A DNA stretch of 6,543 nt from an uncultured bacterium (GTDB lineage: Bacteria; Actinomycetota; Actinomycetes; S36-B12), in NCBI GenBank assembly GCA_903908025.1, contig CAIVQM010000412.1, positions 1 to 6,543 on the forward strand. The letters run 5' to 3'. Positions 1 through 4,873 of this stretch are shown piece by piece. Under the pieces are notes generated by a model. That model saw only the letters and a program-made list of their open reading frames with translations, ran no database searches and was not told the origin of the DNA. Position 1 is the stretch's first letter. Each line of letters begins with the position of its first letter. A program made the position numbers and the translations under genes.

Positions 1-50
1 CCAACCCCGACGCCTCGACGCGCGACATCACCCTCACCATCACGGAGTAG
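1..50 (+). CDS. C-terminal end of an unidentified protein (5' truncated)
   Basis: An open frame enters from the left edge and ends at TAG 48-50. The visible residues are NPDASTRDITLTITE, with two bases of a preceding codon. The alternating polar/hydrophobic pattern of the last residues would fit a terminal beta strand, but fifteen residues do not allow a family call. It is accepted as a real gene end because the frame stops just before a strong hairpin (58-108) that also closes the opposing HTH gene, the normal arrangement for convergent genes. Nothing can be said about function. Confidence 0.5.
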   Translation, partial: NPDASTRDITLTITE

Positions 51-57
51 TCGCAGC

Positions 58-108
58 CTGGAATCCCGCGAGGCTAGGTGCTTGCGCCTAGCCTCGCGGG
101 TATTCCGG
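58..108. terminator. Long hairpin between convergent genes, probable bidirectional terminator
   Basis: A perfect 14-bp inverted repeat (65-78 against 87-100) extends inward through a T-G wobble (79/86) and a G-C pair (80/85) to a 4-nt loop at 81-84. It extends outward, with T101 bulged, through 60-64 paired with 102-106, then a wobble and one more pair (58/108). The right arm contains the TAG stop and last codons of the reverse-strand HTH gene. There is no T-run on either side, so a classical intrinsic terminator is not shown; U-tract-poor hairpin terminators are common in actinobacteria. Position between two convergent stops supports a bidirectional terminator. Confidence 0.65.
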
Positions 109-384
109 CCAGAGTGCAGCGTCGAGTGCGTCCTCAAGGACGGCGACCGTGTGCACATCGGGGACCGTCTCGCCGGACAGCATCCGACTGAGGCTGGTCG
201 GGTCGATGCCGGCAGGTTCCGCAACGGACCGCAGGCTGCGCGACCCGGCCGCCTGACGGTACGCGCGCACCACGGCCGCGGTGACGACGGCATACGGCGG
301 AGCATCCGCGGTGAAGGGACCATAGGGCCAGTCACCACCCTCCGCGACCCACGTGCGGGGCGGGGCATACTTGCGGGCGGCCAT
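88..384 (-). CDS. Small XRE/Cro-CI-type helix-turn-helix DNA-binding protein
   Basis: A 98-residue protein that probably acts as a cytosolic transcription regulator or small DNA-binding protein. Residues about 37-90 have the helical pattern of a Cro/CI HTH: AVVRAYRQAAG, then a helix with SVAEPAGI, a turn, the recognition-helix segment DPTSLSRMLSG, and a closing VHTVAVLEDALDA helix. Pro57 within the first HTH helix is slightly unusual. The N-terminal ~35 residues are aromatic- and proline-rich (WPYGPF) and unassigned. There is no effector domain or membrane segment. The ATG at 384 is chosen because the upstream extension to 618 lies inside the ATP-grasp gene and reads as low-complexity Arg/Pro. 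No Shine-Dalgarno site is seen before it. It is divergent from the ATP-grasp gene with 38 bases between start codons, so it could regulate that gene, but this is inference from position only. The targets are unknown. Confidence 0.75.
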   Translation of the reverse strand: MAARKYAPPRTWVAEGGDWPYGPFTADAPPYAVVTAAVVRAYRQAAGSRSLRSVAEPAGIDPTSLSRMLSGETVPDVHTVAVLEDALDAALWPEYPRG

Positions 385-410
385 GGGATGCAGTGTGGCC
401 GCACCTGCTG

Positions 411-416
411 AAGGAG
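411..416 (+). promoter_or_regulatory. Ribosome binding site fixing the ATP-grasp start
   Basis: AAGGAG lies six bases before the GTG at 423. No comparable site precedes the in-frame ATG at 393, so it decides the start in favour of GTG 423. It lies in the 38-bp gap between two divergent genes. No convincing -10/-35 pair is visible there for either gene. Confidence 0.7.
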
Positions 417-422
417 TCCACC

Positions 423-1307
423 GTGCCGTCCGTCGCGCTTGCCACCTGCCGCGAGTTTCCGCTGCTGGATGACGAGGATCGACTGCTGATTCCGGCCCTG
501 GCTGAACTCGGCATCGCGGCCGTTCCTGCCGTGTGGACCAACGAGAGCGTCGACTGGTCGTCCTTCGACGCCGTGGTGGTGCGCGAGACATGGGACTACT
601 CGCAGGACCGACCGGCATTCATCGCCTGGACACGCGCGGTCGAGGCCGTCACGCTCCTGCTGAACCCAGCAGCCGTCATCGAGTGGAACACCGACAAGCG
701 CTACCTGCGCGCTCTCGCTGAGCAGGGCATGCCTGTGGTGCCCACGCTGTTCCTTGAGCTCGGCGATGACCCGACGGGATGGTCACCGGCCGAGGGTTAC
801 GTCGACTTCGTCGTGAAGCCGGCCGTGTCCGCCGGATCCCGCGACACCATGCGCTACGCATCGGATGCGCCCCTCGACGAAGCGCGTGCGCACGTGCGCG
901 GTCTGCTCGACGCGGGCCGCACCGTGATGATCCAGCCCTACCTCGAGGCCGTCGACACGATCGGCGAGACGGCCGTGCTGTTCCTCGGTGGCCAGTTCTC
1001 GCACGCTATTCGCAAGGGACCGCTCCTCACCCGCGGCGTGGAGGGCGAGCGGGTTGAGGGCCTGTTCGTGCAGGAGCAGATCGACCCGCGTGACCCGACG
1101 TCCGCCGAGTTCGACGCTGCGCGCCGGATCGTCGCCTGCATCCCCGGTGGTTTCGAGCACGTGCTCTACGCCCGCGTTGACTTGATTCCTGGCCCTGACG
1201 GGATGCCGCAGCTCCTCGAACTCGAGCTCACCGAGCCGTCGCTCTTCCTGTCGCACCACGCCGATGCGCCGATGAGGCTGGCAACGGCGATCGCTGCGCG
1301 GCTGTAA
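423..1307 (+). CDS. ATP-grasp domain ligase, DcsG/RimK-like
   Basis: A cytosolic ATP-grasp enzyme of 294 residues, a usual length for the single-domain DcsG (D-cycloserine ligase)/RimK-like group. Known members use ATP to make an acylphosphate and join it to an amine; the substrate here is unknown. Visible features are an N-terminal preATP-grasp fold with the segment VVVRETWDYS (51-60), WNTDKRYL (88-95) at the start of the ATP-binding region, and the nucleotide-binding strand with Lys132 followed by the small loop SAGSRDT (136-142). Further on are IQPYLEAVDTIGE (170-182), Arg251/Asp253, and the acidic Mg-binding segment LELELTEPSLFL (265-276) with Glu266, Glu268 and Glu271. The motif order is that of an intact enzyme. 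GTG 423 is preferred over ATG 393 because of AAGGAG at 411-416. No cycloserine-pathway genes lie nearby, so a cycloserine role is not implied; peptide or amino-acid ligation is the safe call. Confidence 0.85.
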   Translation: MPSVALATCREFPLLDDEDRLLIPALAELGIAAVPAVWTNESVDWSSFDAVVVRETWDYSQDRPAFIAWTRAVEAVTLLLNPAAVIEWNTDKRYLRALAEQGMPVVPTLFLELGDDPTGWSPAEGYVDFVVKPAVSAGSRDTMRYASDAPLDEARAHVRGLLDAGRTVMIQPYLEAVDTIGETAVLFLGGQFSHAIRKGPLLTRGVEGERVEGLFVQEQIDPRDPTSAEFDAARRIVACIPGGFEHVLYARVDLIPGPDGMPQLLELELTEPSLFLSHHADAPMRLATAIAARL

Positions 1308-1325
1308 CACGCGCTCACATCGATA

Positions 1326-1345
1326 GCGAGCGTAGGCTCGCAGTC
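1326..1345 (+). promoter_or_regulatory. Leaderless-type promoter (-10 TAGGCT) with overlapping dyad
   Basis: TAGGCT at 1333-1338 fits the actinobacterial TANNNT -10 pattern and sits seven bases before ATG 1346, placing the expected transcription start at or next to the A of the ATG. There is no Shine-Dalgarno site. A 6-bp inverted repeat (GCGAGC 1326-1331, GCTCGC 1336-1341) with a 4-nt loop overlaps the -10 and may be an operator or chance. No good -35 hexamer is visible. Confidence 0.55.
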
Positions 1346-1783
1346 ATGACGGACACTCCCGAACTTCGCGCCAGTGACGAGGACCGTGATCACACGATCT
1401 CGCTGATGCGCGAGGCCTACGCCGAGGGACGGCTCGAGAACGACGAGTTCCAGTCGCGGATGGCATCCGCGCATGAGGCACGTACCTACGGAGAACTCGC
1501 GGCTCTCGTCAGCGATCTCCCGGTGCAGCCTCCGGTACCTGCAGCGCCTGCCGTGCCCGTGCCGAACGGGGTAGCCGTGGCCGACGATGACGACGAGCAG
1601 GATCGCAATATGCGCAAGGGCTGGGCGGCCTGGGCCGGCGTCAGCATCCTGGTCAACGTCATCTGGCTGGGTACGTGGGTCTCCGGGGGCGGCGACGCCC
1701 CGAGCTACTGGCCGATCTGGGTGATGGGTCCGTGGGGGGCAGCCATGATCATCGGCACGCTGACCCGCCGCGCGTCCCGCTGA
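1346..1783 (+). CDS. DUF1707 and 2TM-domain membrane protein
   Basis: A 145-residue actinobacterial membrane protein. Residues about 7-59 match the DUF1707 pattern well: LRASDEDRD near the start, LMREAYAEGRL, DEFQSRMASAHEARTYGEL and LVSDLP. A Pro/Ala/Val linker (60-78) and an acidic patch DDDDE (80-84) follow. Two hydrophobic segments at about 93-113 and 121-138, joined by a short GGGDAPSYWP loop, form the C-terminal 2TM domain, with an Arg-rich end (RRASR). The molecular role of DUF1707 proteins is not established; regulatory or stress-associated functions are speculation. Both termini are predicted to be cytosolic. The start is fixed by the leaderless -10 box seven bases upstream. It converges on the peroxiredoxin gene, with 19 bases between stops. 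Family call firm, function unknown. Confidence 0.85.
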   Translation: MTDTPELRASDEDRDHTISLMREAYAEGRLENDEFQSRMASAHEARTYGELAALVSDLPVQPPVPAAPAVPVPNGVAVADDDDEQDRNMRKGWAAWAGVSILVNVIWLGTWVSGGGDAPSYWPIWVMGPWGAAMIIGTLTRRASR

Positions 1784-1793
1784 CCGGCGCGGC

Positions 1794-1811
1794 CGGCTGG
1801 ATCTACAGCCG
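1794..1811. terminator. Short hairpin between convergent stops, weak terminator candidate
   Basis: A 6-bp stem CGGCTG/CAGCCG with loop 1800-1805 straddles the stop of the reverse-strand peroxiredoxin gene and lies 10 bases after the DUF1707 stop. The position suits a bidirectional terminator. The stem is short and no T-run follows on either side, so this is weak. Confidence 0.3.
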
Positions 1812-2288
1812 ACCGAGCACGCACTCCGCAGCGCTGTTGGCGACGGATAGTCCGTTGTCCTCGAGCAGCAGGTCGGTGACCACGCCGTCCTGCAGCACCA
1901 TCGCGTAGCGCTGCGAGCGGAGCCCGAGGGCATTGCGATCGACCTCGATCTCGAGGCCGACGGCCTTCGTGAAAGACGCATCCCCATCGGCGATCATCGT
2001 GATGGTCGCGTTGACGTCGTGGGCCTGACCCCAGGCGTCCATGACGTAGACGTCGTTGACGGAGATGCAGGCGATGGTGTCGACGCCCTTCCCGGCGATG
2101 TCCGCGGCATGGGTCGCGTACCCCGGCAGGTGAACACGCGAGCATCCGGGCGTGAACGCGCCGGGCACGGCGAAGAGCACGACGCGTCCGGATCCGAGCA
2201 GTTCGCGGGACGACACCTCGACGGGGGCGTCGTCGACCATGATGCGGACGGTCACGTCGGGCAGGGGATTTCCGATGGCAATGGGCAT
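1803..2288 (-). CDS. Peroxiredoxin, Prx5 subfamily
   Basis: A 161-residue thiol peroxidase of the Prx5 (PMP20/PRDX5-like) subfamily that reduces H2O2 and organic hydroperoxides. The active site is complete: VPGAFTPGCS at 41-50 gives the PxxxTxxC signature with Pro42, Thr46 and the peroxidatic Cys49. Other Prx5 landmarks are RVHLPGY (51-57), ACISVNDVYVMDAWG (73-87) and RYAMVLQDG (127-135). The position of the human-PRDX5 resolving Cys, in the loop GLSVANS near 146-152, holds no Cys. Catalysis is therefore probably of the 1-Cys type with an external thiol, although Cys74 and an unusual Cys156 are present. ATG 2288 starts exactly where the family begins and has a -10 box (TACAGT) six bases upstream; the longer frame reading in from 2657 is low-complexity and overlaps the divergent oxygenase gene. 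The product is cytosolic. Confidence 0.93.
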   Translation of the reverse strand: MPIAIGNPLPDVTVRIMVDDAPVEVSSRELLGSGRVVLFAVPGAFTPGCSRVHLPGYATHAADIAGKGVDTIACISVNDVYVMDAWGQAHDVNATITMIADGDASFTKAVGLEIEVDRNALGLRSQRYAMVLQDGVVTDLLLEDNGLSVANSAAECVLGRL

Positions 2289-2330
2289 GCCGGGACTGTA
2301 ACGGTGCGCGGCGAACGGGACCAAGGTCCC
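2289..2330 (-). promoter_or_regulatory. Peroxiredoxin promoter: leaderless -10, weak -35, palindrome over -35
   Basis: Read on the reverse strand, TACAGT (plus-strand 2295-2300) is a TANNNT -10 box ending six bases before the ATG, so the transcript is probably leaderless. TTGGTC (plus-strand 2319-2324), 18 bases further upstream, is a partial -35 match. A perfect 14-bp palindrome GGGACC-AA-GGTCCC (2317-2330) covers this -35, as a repressor or activator site would. The protein that binds is unknown. Confidence 0.5.
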
Positions 2331-2360
2331 TAGCGACACGGGCCGTTCGACGCGAAAGTC

Positions 2361-2374
2361 CCCGGCGCGCCGGG
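2361..2374. promoter_or_regulatory. Perfect palindrome in the divergent intergenic region
   Basis: CCCGGCGCGCCGGG is its own reverse complement and lies 37 bases upstream of the oxygenase GTG start. It could be a dimeric-regulator site or an RNA hairpin. GC-only palindromes also arise by chance in such DNA, so a function is not established. Confidence 0.3.
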
Positions 2375-2400
2375 CTGACAATGGGAGGAATTCCGATTGC

Positions 2401-2406
2401 AGGAGG
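2401..2406 (+). promoter_or_regulatory. Ribosome binding site fixing the oxygenase start
   Basis: AGGAGG lies four bases before GTG 2411. A second purine run (GGGAGGAA, 2383-2390) lies further up, but it starts inside the in-frame ATG at 2381 and so cannot serve that codon. No good TANNNT box was found for this gene; GACAAT at 2377-2382 is only a partial match. Confidence 0.7.
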
Positions 2407-2410
2407 CACC

Positions 2411-3175
2411 GTGTCGCATTACCGCATGTCCGTCCTCGAGGAGACCGGCTACGCAGTTCTCGACTCCTATGGCGGTGTGGTTGACCCGTCGGAGTGGATG
2501 AGCCTGGAGTACGTCGACTGGAAGTCGTCCGGCGATACGCGGTTCGCGCCGCTCGCCAGCGCGCAGGGCGAGATCGGCTGCAACGCCTTCTGGCACAGCG
2601 ATCCGCCGCGCAGCGACAAGGATGGCATCTGGATCGACTCGCAGGTCGCGAAGGCACCCACGCTCGTGCAGCGCGTCAAGGAGGTCGACGCCCGCGTCGG
2701 CCGCTGCCGCATCATCGAGCTGCAGCCGAACAGCTTCGCGGATTCGCTCTACAACTCGCACCTCGACGACAACAACCGGCGCAATCCTGAGGGCGAGGGC
2801 TGGGTCATCCGCCAGTTCATGCAGCTGACCGACAACCCCGGCTCCTTCATGGTCCTGCGCGAGGACATCAACGATCCGAGCACCGAGACGCGCATACCCC
2901 TGCGCGCCGGTGCGCAGCTCGTCGTCGACTCCGAGCGCATGTGGCATTCCGTGTGGCATGTCGGCACCGAGCCGCGCTACTGCCTCATCAACTCCTTTGA
3001 ATCCGGCCCGGCCCTGGAGAAGTGGATCTTCGAGCGCAACCCCGTCACCAAGGTCCCGTCTCCGGAGCTCGACCCGGCGTTCGCTACTGCCATGGAGGAC
3101 GAGGCGCAGACGCGCCGCGCCGCCCGGACAGCCTTCTACGGCTACGACCCGTCGGCCGTTTACTCGGAGGCGTAG
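2411..3175 (+). CDS. Putative Fe(II)/2-oxoglutarate-type oxygenase (HxD...H...R)
   Basis: A 254-residue soluble protein with no signal peptide. I do not recognise a named family, but the conserved-looking core suggests a double-stranded beta-helix oxygenase. H117-L-D119 supplies an HxD, followed by the long strand segment WVIRQFMQLTDNPGSFMVLRED (described 131-152), a G-containing strand AGAQLVVDSERMWHSVWHVG with His179 (His183 is an alternative), and Arg189 in PRYCLINSF. The His179-Arg189 spacing of ten matches the metal His and 2-oxoglutarate-binding Arg spacing known in aspartyl/asparaginyl beta-hydroxylases. The N-terminal ~100 residues (with WHSDPP at 61-66) and the charged C-terminal ~50 residues are unassigned. 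GTG 2411 is chosen for the AGGAGG before it. The gene is divergent from a peroxiredoxin and 58 bases upstream of a secreted glycosidase with no obvious terminator between. The substrate is unknown, and a non-catalytic cupin-like protein remains possible. Confidence 0.6.
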   Translation: MSHYRMSVLEETGYAVLDSYGGVVDPSEWMSLEYVDWKSSGDTRFAPLASAQGEIGCNAFWHSDPPRSDKDGIWIDSQVAKAPTLVQRVKEVDARVGRCRIIELQPNSFADSLYNSHLDDNNRRNPEGEGWVIRQFMQLTDNPGSFMVLREDINDPSTETRIPLRAGAQLVVDSERMWHSVWHVGTEPRYCLINSFESGPALEKWIFERNPVTKVPSPELDPAFATAMEDEAQTRRAARTAFYGYDPSAVYSEA

Positions 3176-3193
3176 GCCGCTATTCTGAGGCGT
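3159..3193 (+). promoter_or_regulatory. Candidate promoter of the glycosidase gene
   Basis: TTTACT (3159-3164, four of six against TTGACA) and TATTCT (3181-3186, TANNNT type) are separated by 16 bases, placing a start near 3193 and giving a ~40-nt leader with a ribosome site. It overlaps the oxygenase stop codon. Read-through from the oxygenase gene is equally possible. Confidence 0.35.
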
Positions 3194-3200
3194 ACACCGC
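3161..3200 (+). repeat. Imperfect 20-bp tandem duplication across the oxygenase stop codon
   Basis: Unit 1 (3161-3180) and unit 2 (3181-3200) share 16 of 20 bases, including an identical TGAGGCGTA-like core (GAGGCGTA in both). Unit 1 encodes the last residues YSEA and the stop. Unit 2 lies in the leader of the glycosidase gene and carries its candidate -10. Because 20 is not a multiple of three, the copies are in different frames. Confidence 0.5.
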
Positions 3201-3220
3201 CTCTGGCGGCCGGACGATTC

Positions 3221-3226
3221 AGGGAG
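3221..3226 (+). promoter_or_regulatory. Ribosome binding site of the glycosidase gene
   Basis: AGGGAG lies seven bases before ATG 3234 and supports that start, which also begins a well-formed signal peptide. Confidence 0.6.
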
Positions 3227-3233
3227 CCTCCGG

Positions 3234-4784
3234 ATGCGACGGATAGCCGCGGTATTTGTGTGTGTCGGCGTGCTTGCAGGCCTGTTGTCTGCCGCGCCGG
3301 CCTCGGCTGCGCCGAGGCGCACGCCGCCCATCGTTCTCACGGTCCCCGCTGAGGCGCTCGGGTACAGCAGCTTCCCGTTGACGGTGGATGTGGCCAATGC
3401 CAATCCGGCCGTTGCTCGCACCGCTGCGCTGAGCACGTCCTGGGATCAGGCGACCTGGACGCCCGTCTCCACCTGGGCCGTCAAGGGCAAGGGCAGCAAG
3501 AAGTTCAGCATGACCACGGGTGAGACTCTTGGCCGCCTGTACTTGCGGGTCACGGTGACGGGCAAGGGCCTCAAGCCGGTCGAGCGGATGACCGGGCTGC
3601 GCATCGCGAACCCATACCGACCGACCCTGCCTGACGACGCCGACATCCCCGATGCGGGCATCATCGTCAGTGGGACGCTGTTCGGCAACCATCCGGTTCA
3701 GGGCGCGCCCGAGGGTGCCGGGACCGTCCGACTGTGGGACACCTCGACTTCGTGGAACCAGATCGAGAAGGCGCGCGGCGTGTACACGTGGGAAGCCCTC
3801 GATCGTCAGGTCGCGCAGGCGGAACGCGCCGGGCAGCAGGTGCTGCTCGTCCTCGGCGGTACGCCGTCGTGGGCGGCCGTGGGCCCCGCGCCGGGCAACG
3901 AGTTCGCCGGTCCGGGCTCGTCGATGCCGATGACTGACCCCGCCTACTTCGAGCAGTACATCCGCGCAGTTCTTGCCCGCTATGGCGGCCGGATCGGGGC
4001 GTACCAGATCTGGAACGAGGGCAACATCTCGGAGTTCTGGCGTGGGACCCCGGAGTTGCTGGCCGACCTGACCGCCCGTGCCTACCCGATCATCAAGGCT
4101 GCACAGCCGGGCGCCGTGGTAGTCGCCGCCTCGACTGGATCGCGCTGGGTCAAGGGCTTCACCGAGTTCTACCCCGAATACCTGGCGGCCCTGGGCGCTC
4201 TGAACTGGCCGGTCGACGCCTACTCCGTGCACCTGTATCCGACGGCGGCGGGCACGACGAAGGACCGCTCGTATCTGCTCGGCATGATGAAGACGGCACT
4301 GCGCATCGCCAAGGCCCCGGCGAAGCCCATCTGGGAGACGGAGATCAACTACGGCATCACCAACCCGGGCAGCGGCCAGGCCGCACGCACCATCCCGGAT
4401 GCGGAGATCCCCGGCTACGTCTCCCGCACGTACCTCGACTCGCTGCGCTACGGCATCGCGCGCAGCTACTGGTATGCGTGGACAGCGGAGTACCGACTCC
4501 TCGGCATCCAGATGTGGAACAGCTACCTGTCGACCCGTGCGTACATCGCTCTTCGCGGCTGGGTCGAGGGGGCGCGATTCAGCGGGTGTTCATCGGAAGC
4601 CGCTGTGGTGCTGTGCAACTTCGATCGTGGTGGCGTGCCGTTCTCCATCGCCTACACCGACGATGCCTCGGCTGGATCGCTGAAGGTGCCGGCGGGGTTC
4701 ACGCAGGCGACGGCCTTCCAGGGTGCGACCACGCCGGTGGCGGGCACGATCGCCGTGGGAGGCGACCCGATCCTGCTGTCGTGA
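3234..4784 (+). CDS. Secreted glycoside hydrolase, clan GH-A (GH39-like), with Ig-like N-terminal domain
   Basis: A 516-residue exported enzyme. Residues 1-25 form a Sec signal peptide: MRR, a hydrophobic core, then ASA with cleavage expected before Ala26. No lipobox Cys follows, so it should be released or loosely wall-bound. Residues about 30-125 are beta-rich and resemble an Ig-like domain. The (beta/alpha)8 catalytic domain spans about 140-440. QIWNEGN carries the predicted acid/base Glu262 after Asn261, the clan GH-A hallmark, and PIWETEINYG carries the predicted nucleophile Glu370 (Glu368 is the alternative). VDAYSVHLYP (327-336) and SYWYAWTAEY (411-420) are typical barrel-strand ends. 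The C-terminal ~70 residues form a small beta domain with Cys452 and Cys461, a possible disulfide. The overall order recalls GH39 beta-xylosidases and related enzymes; the substrate is not predictable. It precedes the exporter operon, but that operon has its own promoter, so a functional link is not implied. Confidence 0.85.
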   Translation: MRRIAAVFVCVGVLAGLLSAAPASAAPRRTPPIVLTVPAEALGYSSFPLTVDVANANPAVARTAALSTSWDQATWTPVSTWAVKGKGSKKFSMTTGETLGRLYLRVTVTGKGLKPVERMTGLRIANPYRPTLPDDADIPDAGIIVSGTLFGNHPVQGAPEGAGTVRLWDTSTSWNQIEKARGVYTWEALDRQVAQAERAGQQVLLVLGGTPSWAAVGPAPGNEFAGPGSSMPMTDPAYFEQYIRAVLARYGGRIGAYQIWNEGNISEFWRGTPELLADLTARAYPIIKAAQPGAVVVAASTGSRWVKGFTEFYPEYLAALGALNWPVDAYSVHLYPTAAGTTKDRSYLLGMMKTALRIAKAPAKPIWETEINYGITNPGSGQAARTIPDAEIPGYVSRTYLDSLRYGIARSYWYAWTAEYRLLGIQMWNSYLSTRAYIALRGWVEGARFSGCSSEAAVVLCNFDRGGVPFSIAYTDDASAGSLKVPAGFTQATAFQGATTPVAGTIAVGGDPILLS

Positions 4785-4810
4785 TTGGGTGACGGGCTTC
4801 TTGCCAGTCC

Positions 4811-4863
4811 GAGGCGTTCGCCTTCTAGCCGCTCTGCCGACGGCCGGGCAGCCGGACGGCTAG
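4811..4863 (+). terminator. Hairpin cluster after the glycosidase gene, probable terminator overlapping the next promoter
   Basis: Three inverted repeats follow the stop. AGGC/GCCT has a 4-nt loop (4812-4823). An outer stem CTAGCCG/CGGCTAG (4825-4831 with 4857-4863) encloses an inner stem CTGCC/GGCAG (4834-4838 with 4847-4851). No long T-run is present. The outer right arm runs into the -10 box of the exporter promoter, so termination and promoter function share bases. Confidence 0.45.
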
Positions 4864-4873
4864 GGTCGTCCGC
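4861..4873 (+). promoter_or_regulatory. Leaderless-type promoter (-10 TAGGGT) of the exporter operon
   Basis: TAGGGT at 4861-4866 fits TANNNT and lies seven bases before GTG 4874, the same geometry as at the DUF1707 gene. There is no Shine-Dalgarno site. No clear -35 is seen. This supports GTG 4874 as the start and makes the exporter operon a separate transcription unit from the glycosidase. Confidence 0.5.

Noticed and set aside
393..422. ATG 393 as start of the ATP-grasp protein
   Set aside because: It has no ribosome site, and the extra ten residues (MWPHLLKEST) come from the RBS region; AAGGAG points to GTG 423.
385..618. N-terminal extension of the HTH protein on the reverse strand
   Set aside because: The extension is low-complexity Arg/Pro/Ser and lies inside the ATP-grasp gene; the ATG at 384 gives a compact HTH protein.
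423..1307. Assigning the ATP-grasp gene as dcsG of a cycloserine pathway
   Set aside because: No other cycloserine biosynthesis genes lie nearby, and similarity to the fold alone does not define the substrate.
2289..2657. Longer peroxiredoxin start within the upstream reverse-strand frame
   Set aside because: The extra residues are Arg/Ser/Cys-rich and overlap the oxygenase coding region; the Prx5 fold and the -10 box place the start at 2288.
2330..3436. Reverse-strand open frame of 368 residues under the oxygenase gene
   Set aside because: It has no recognisable domain, covers the gap and both flanking forward genes, and is explained by third-position GC bias.
3219..4232. Reverse-strand open frame of 337 residues under the glycosidase gene
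   Set aside because: It is Arg/Gly/Asp-rich with no recognisable motif and lies entirely opposite a gene with signal peptide, ribosome site and catalytic motifs; it is a GC-rich shadow frame.
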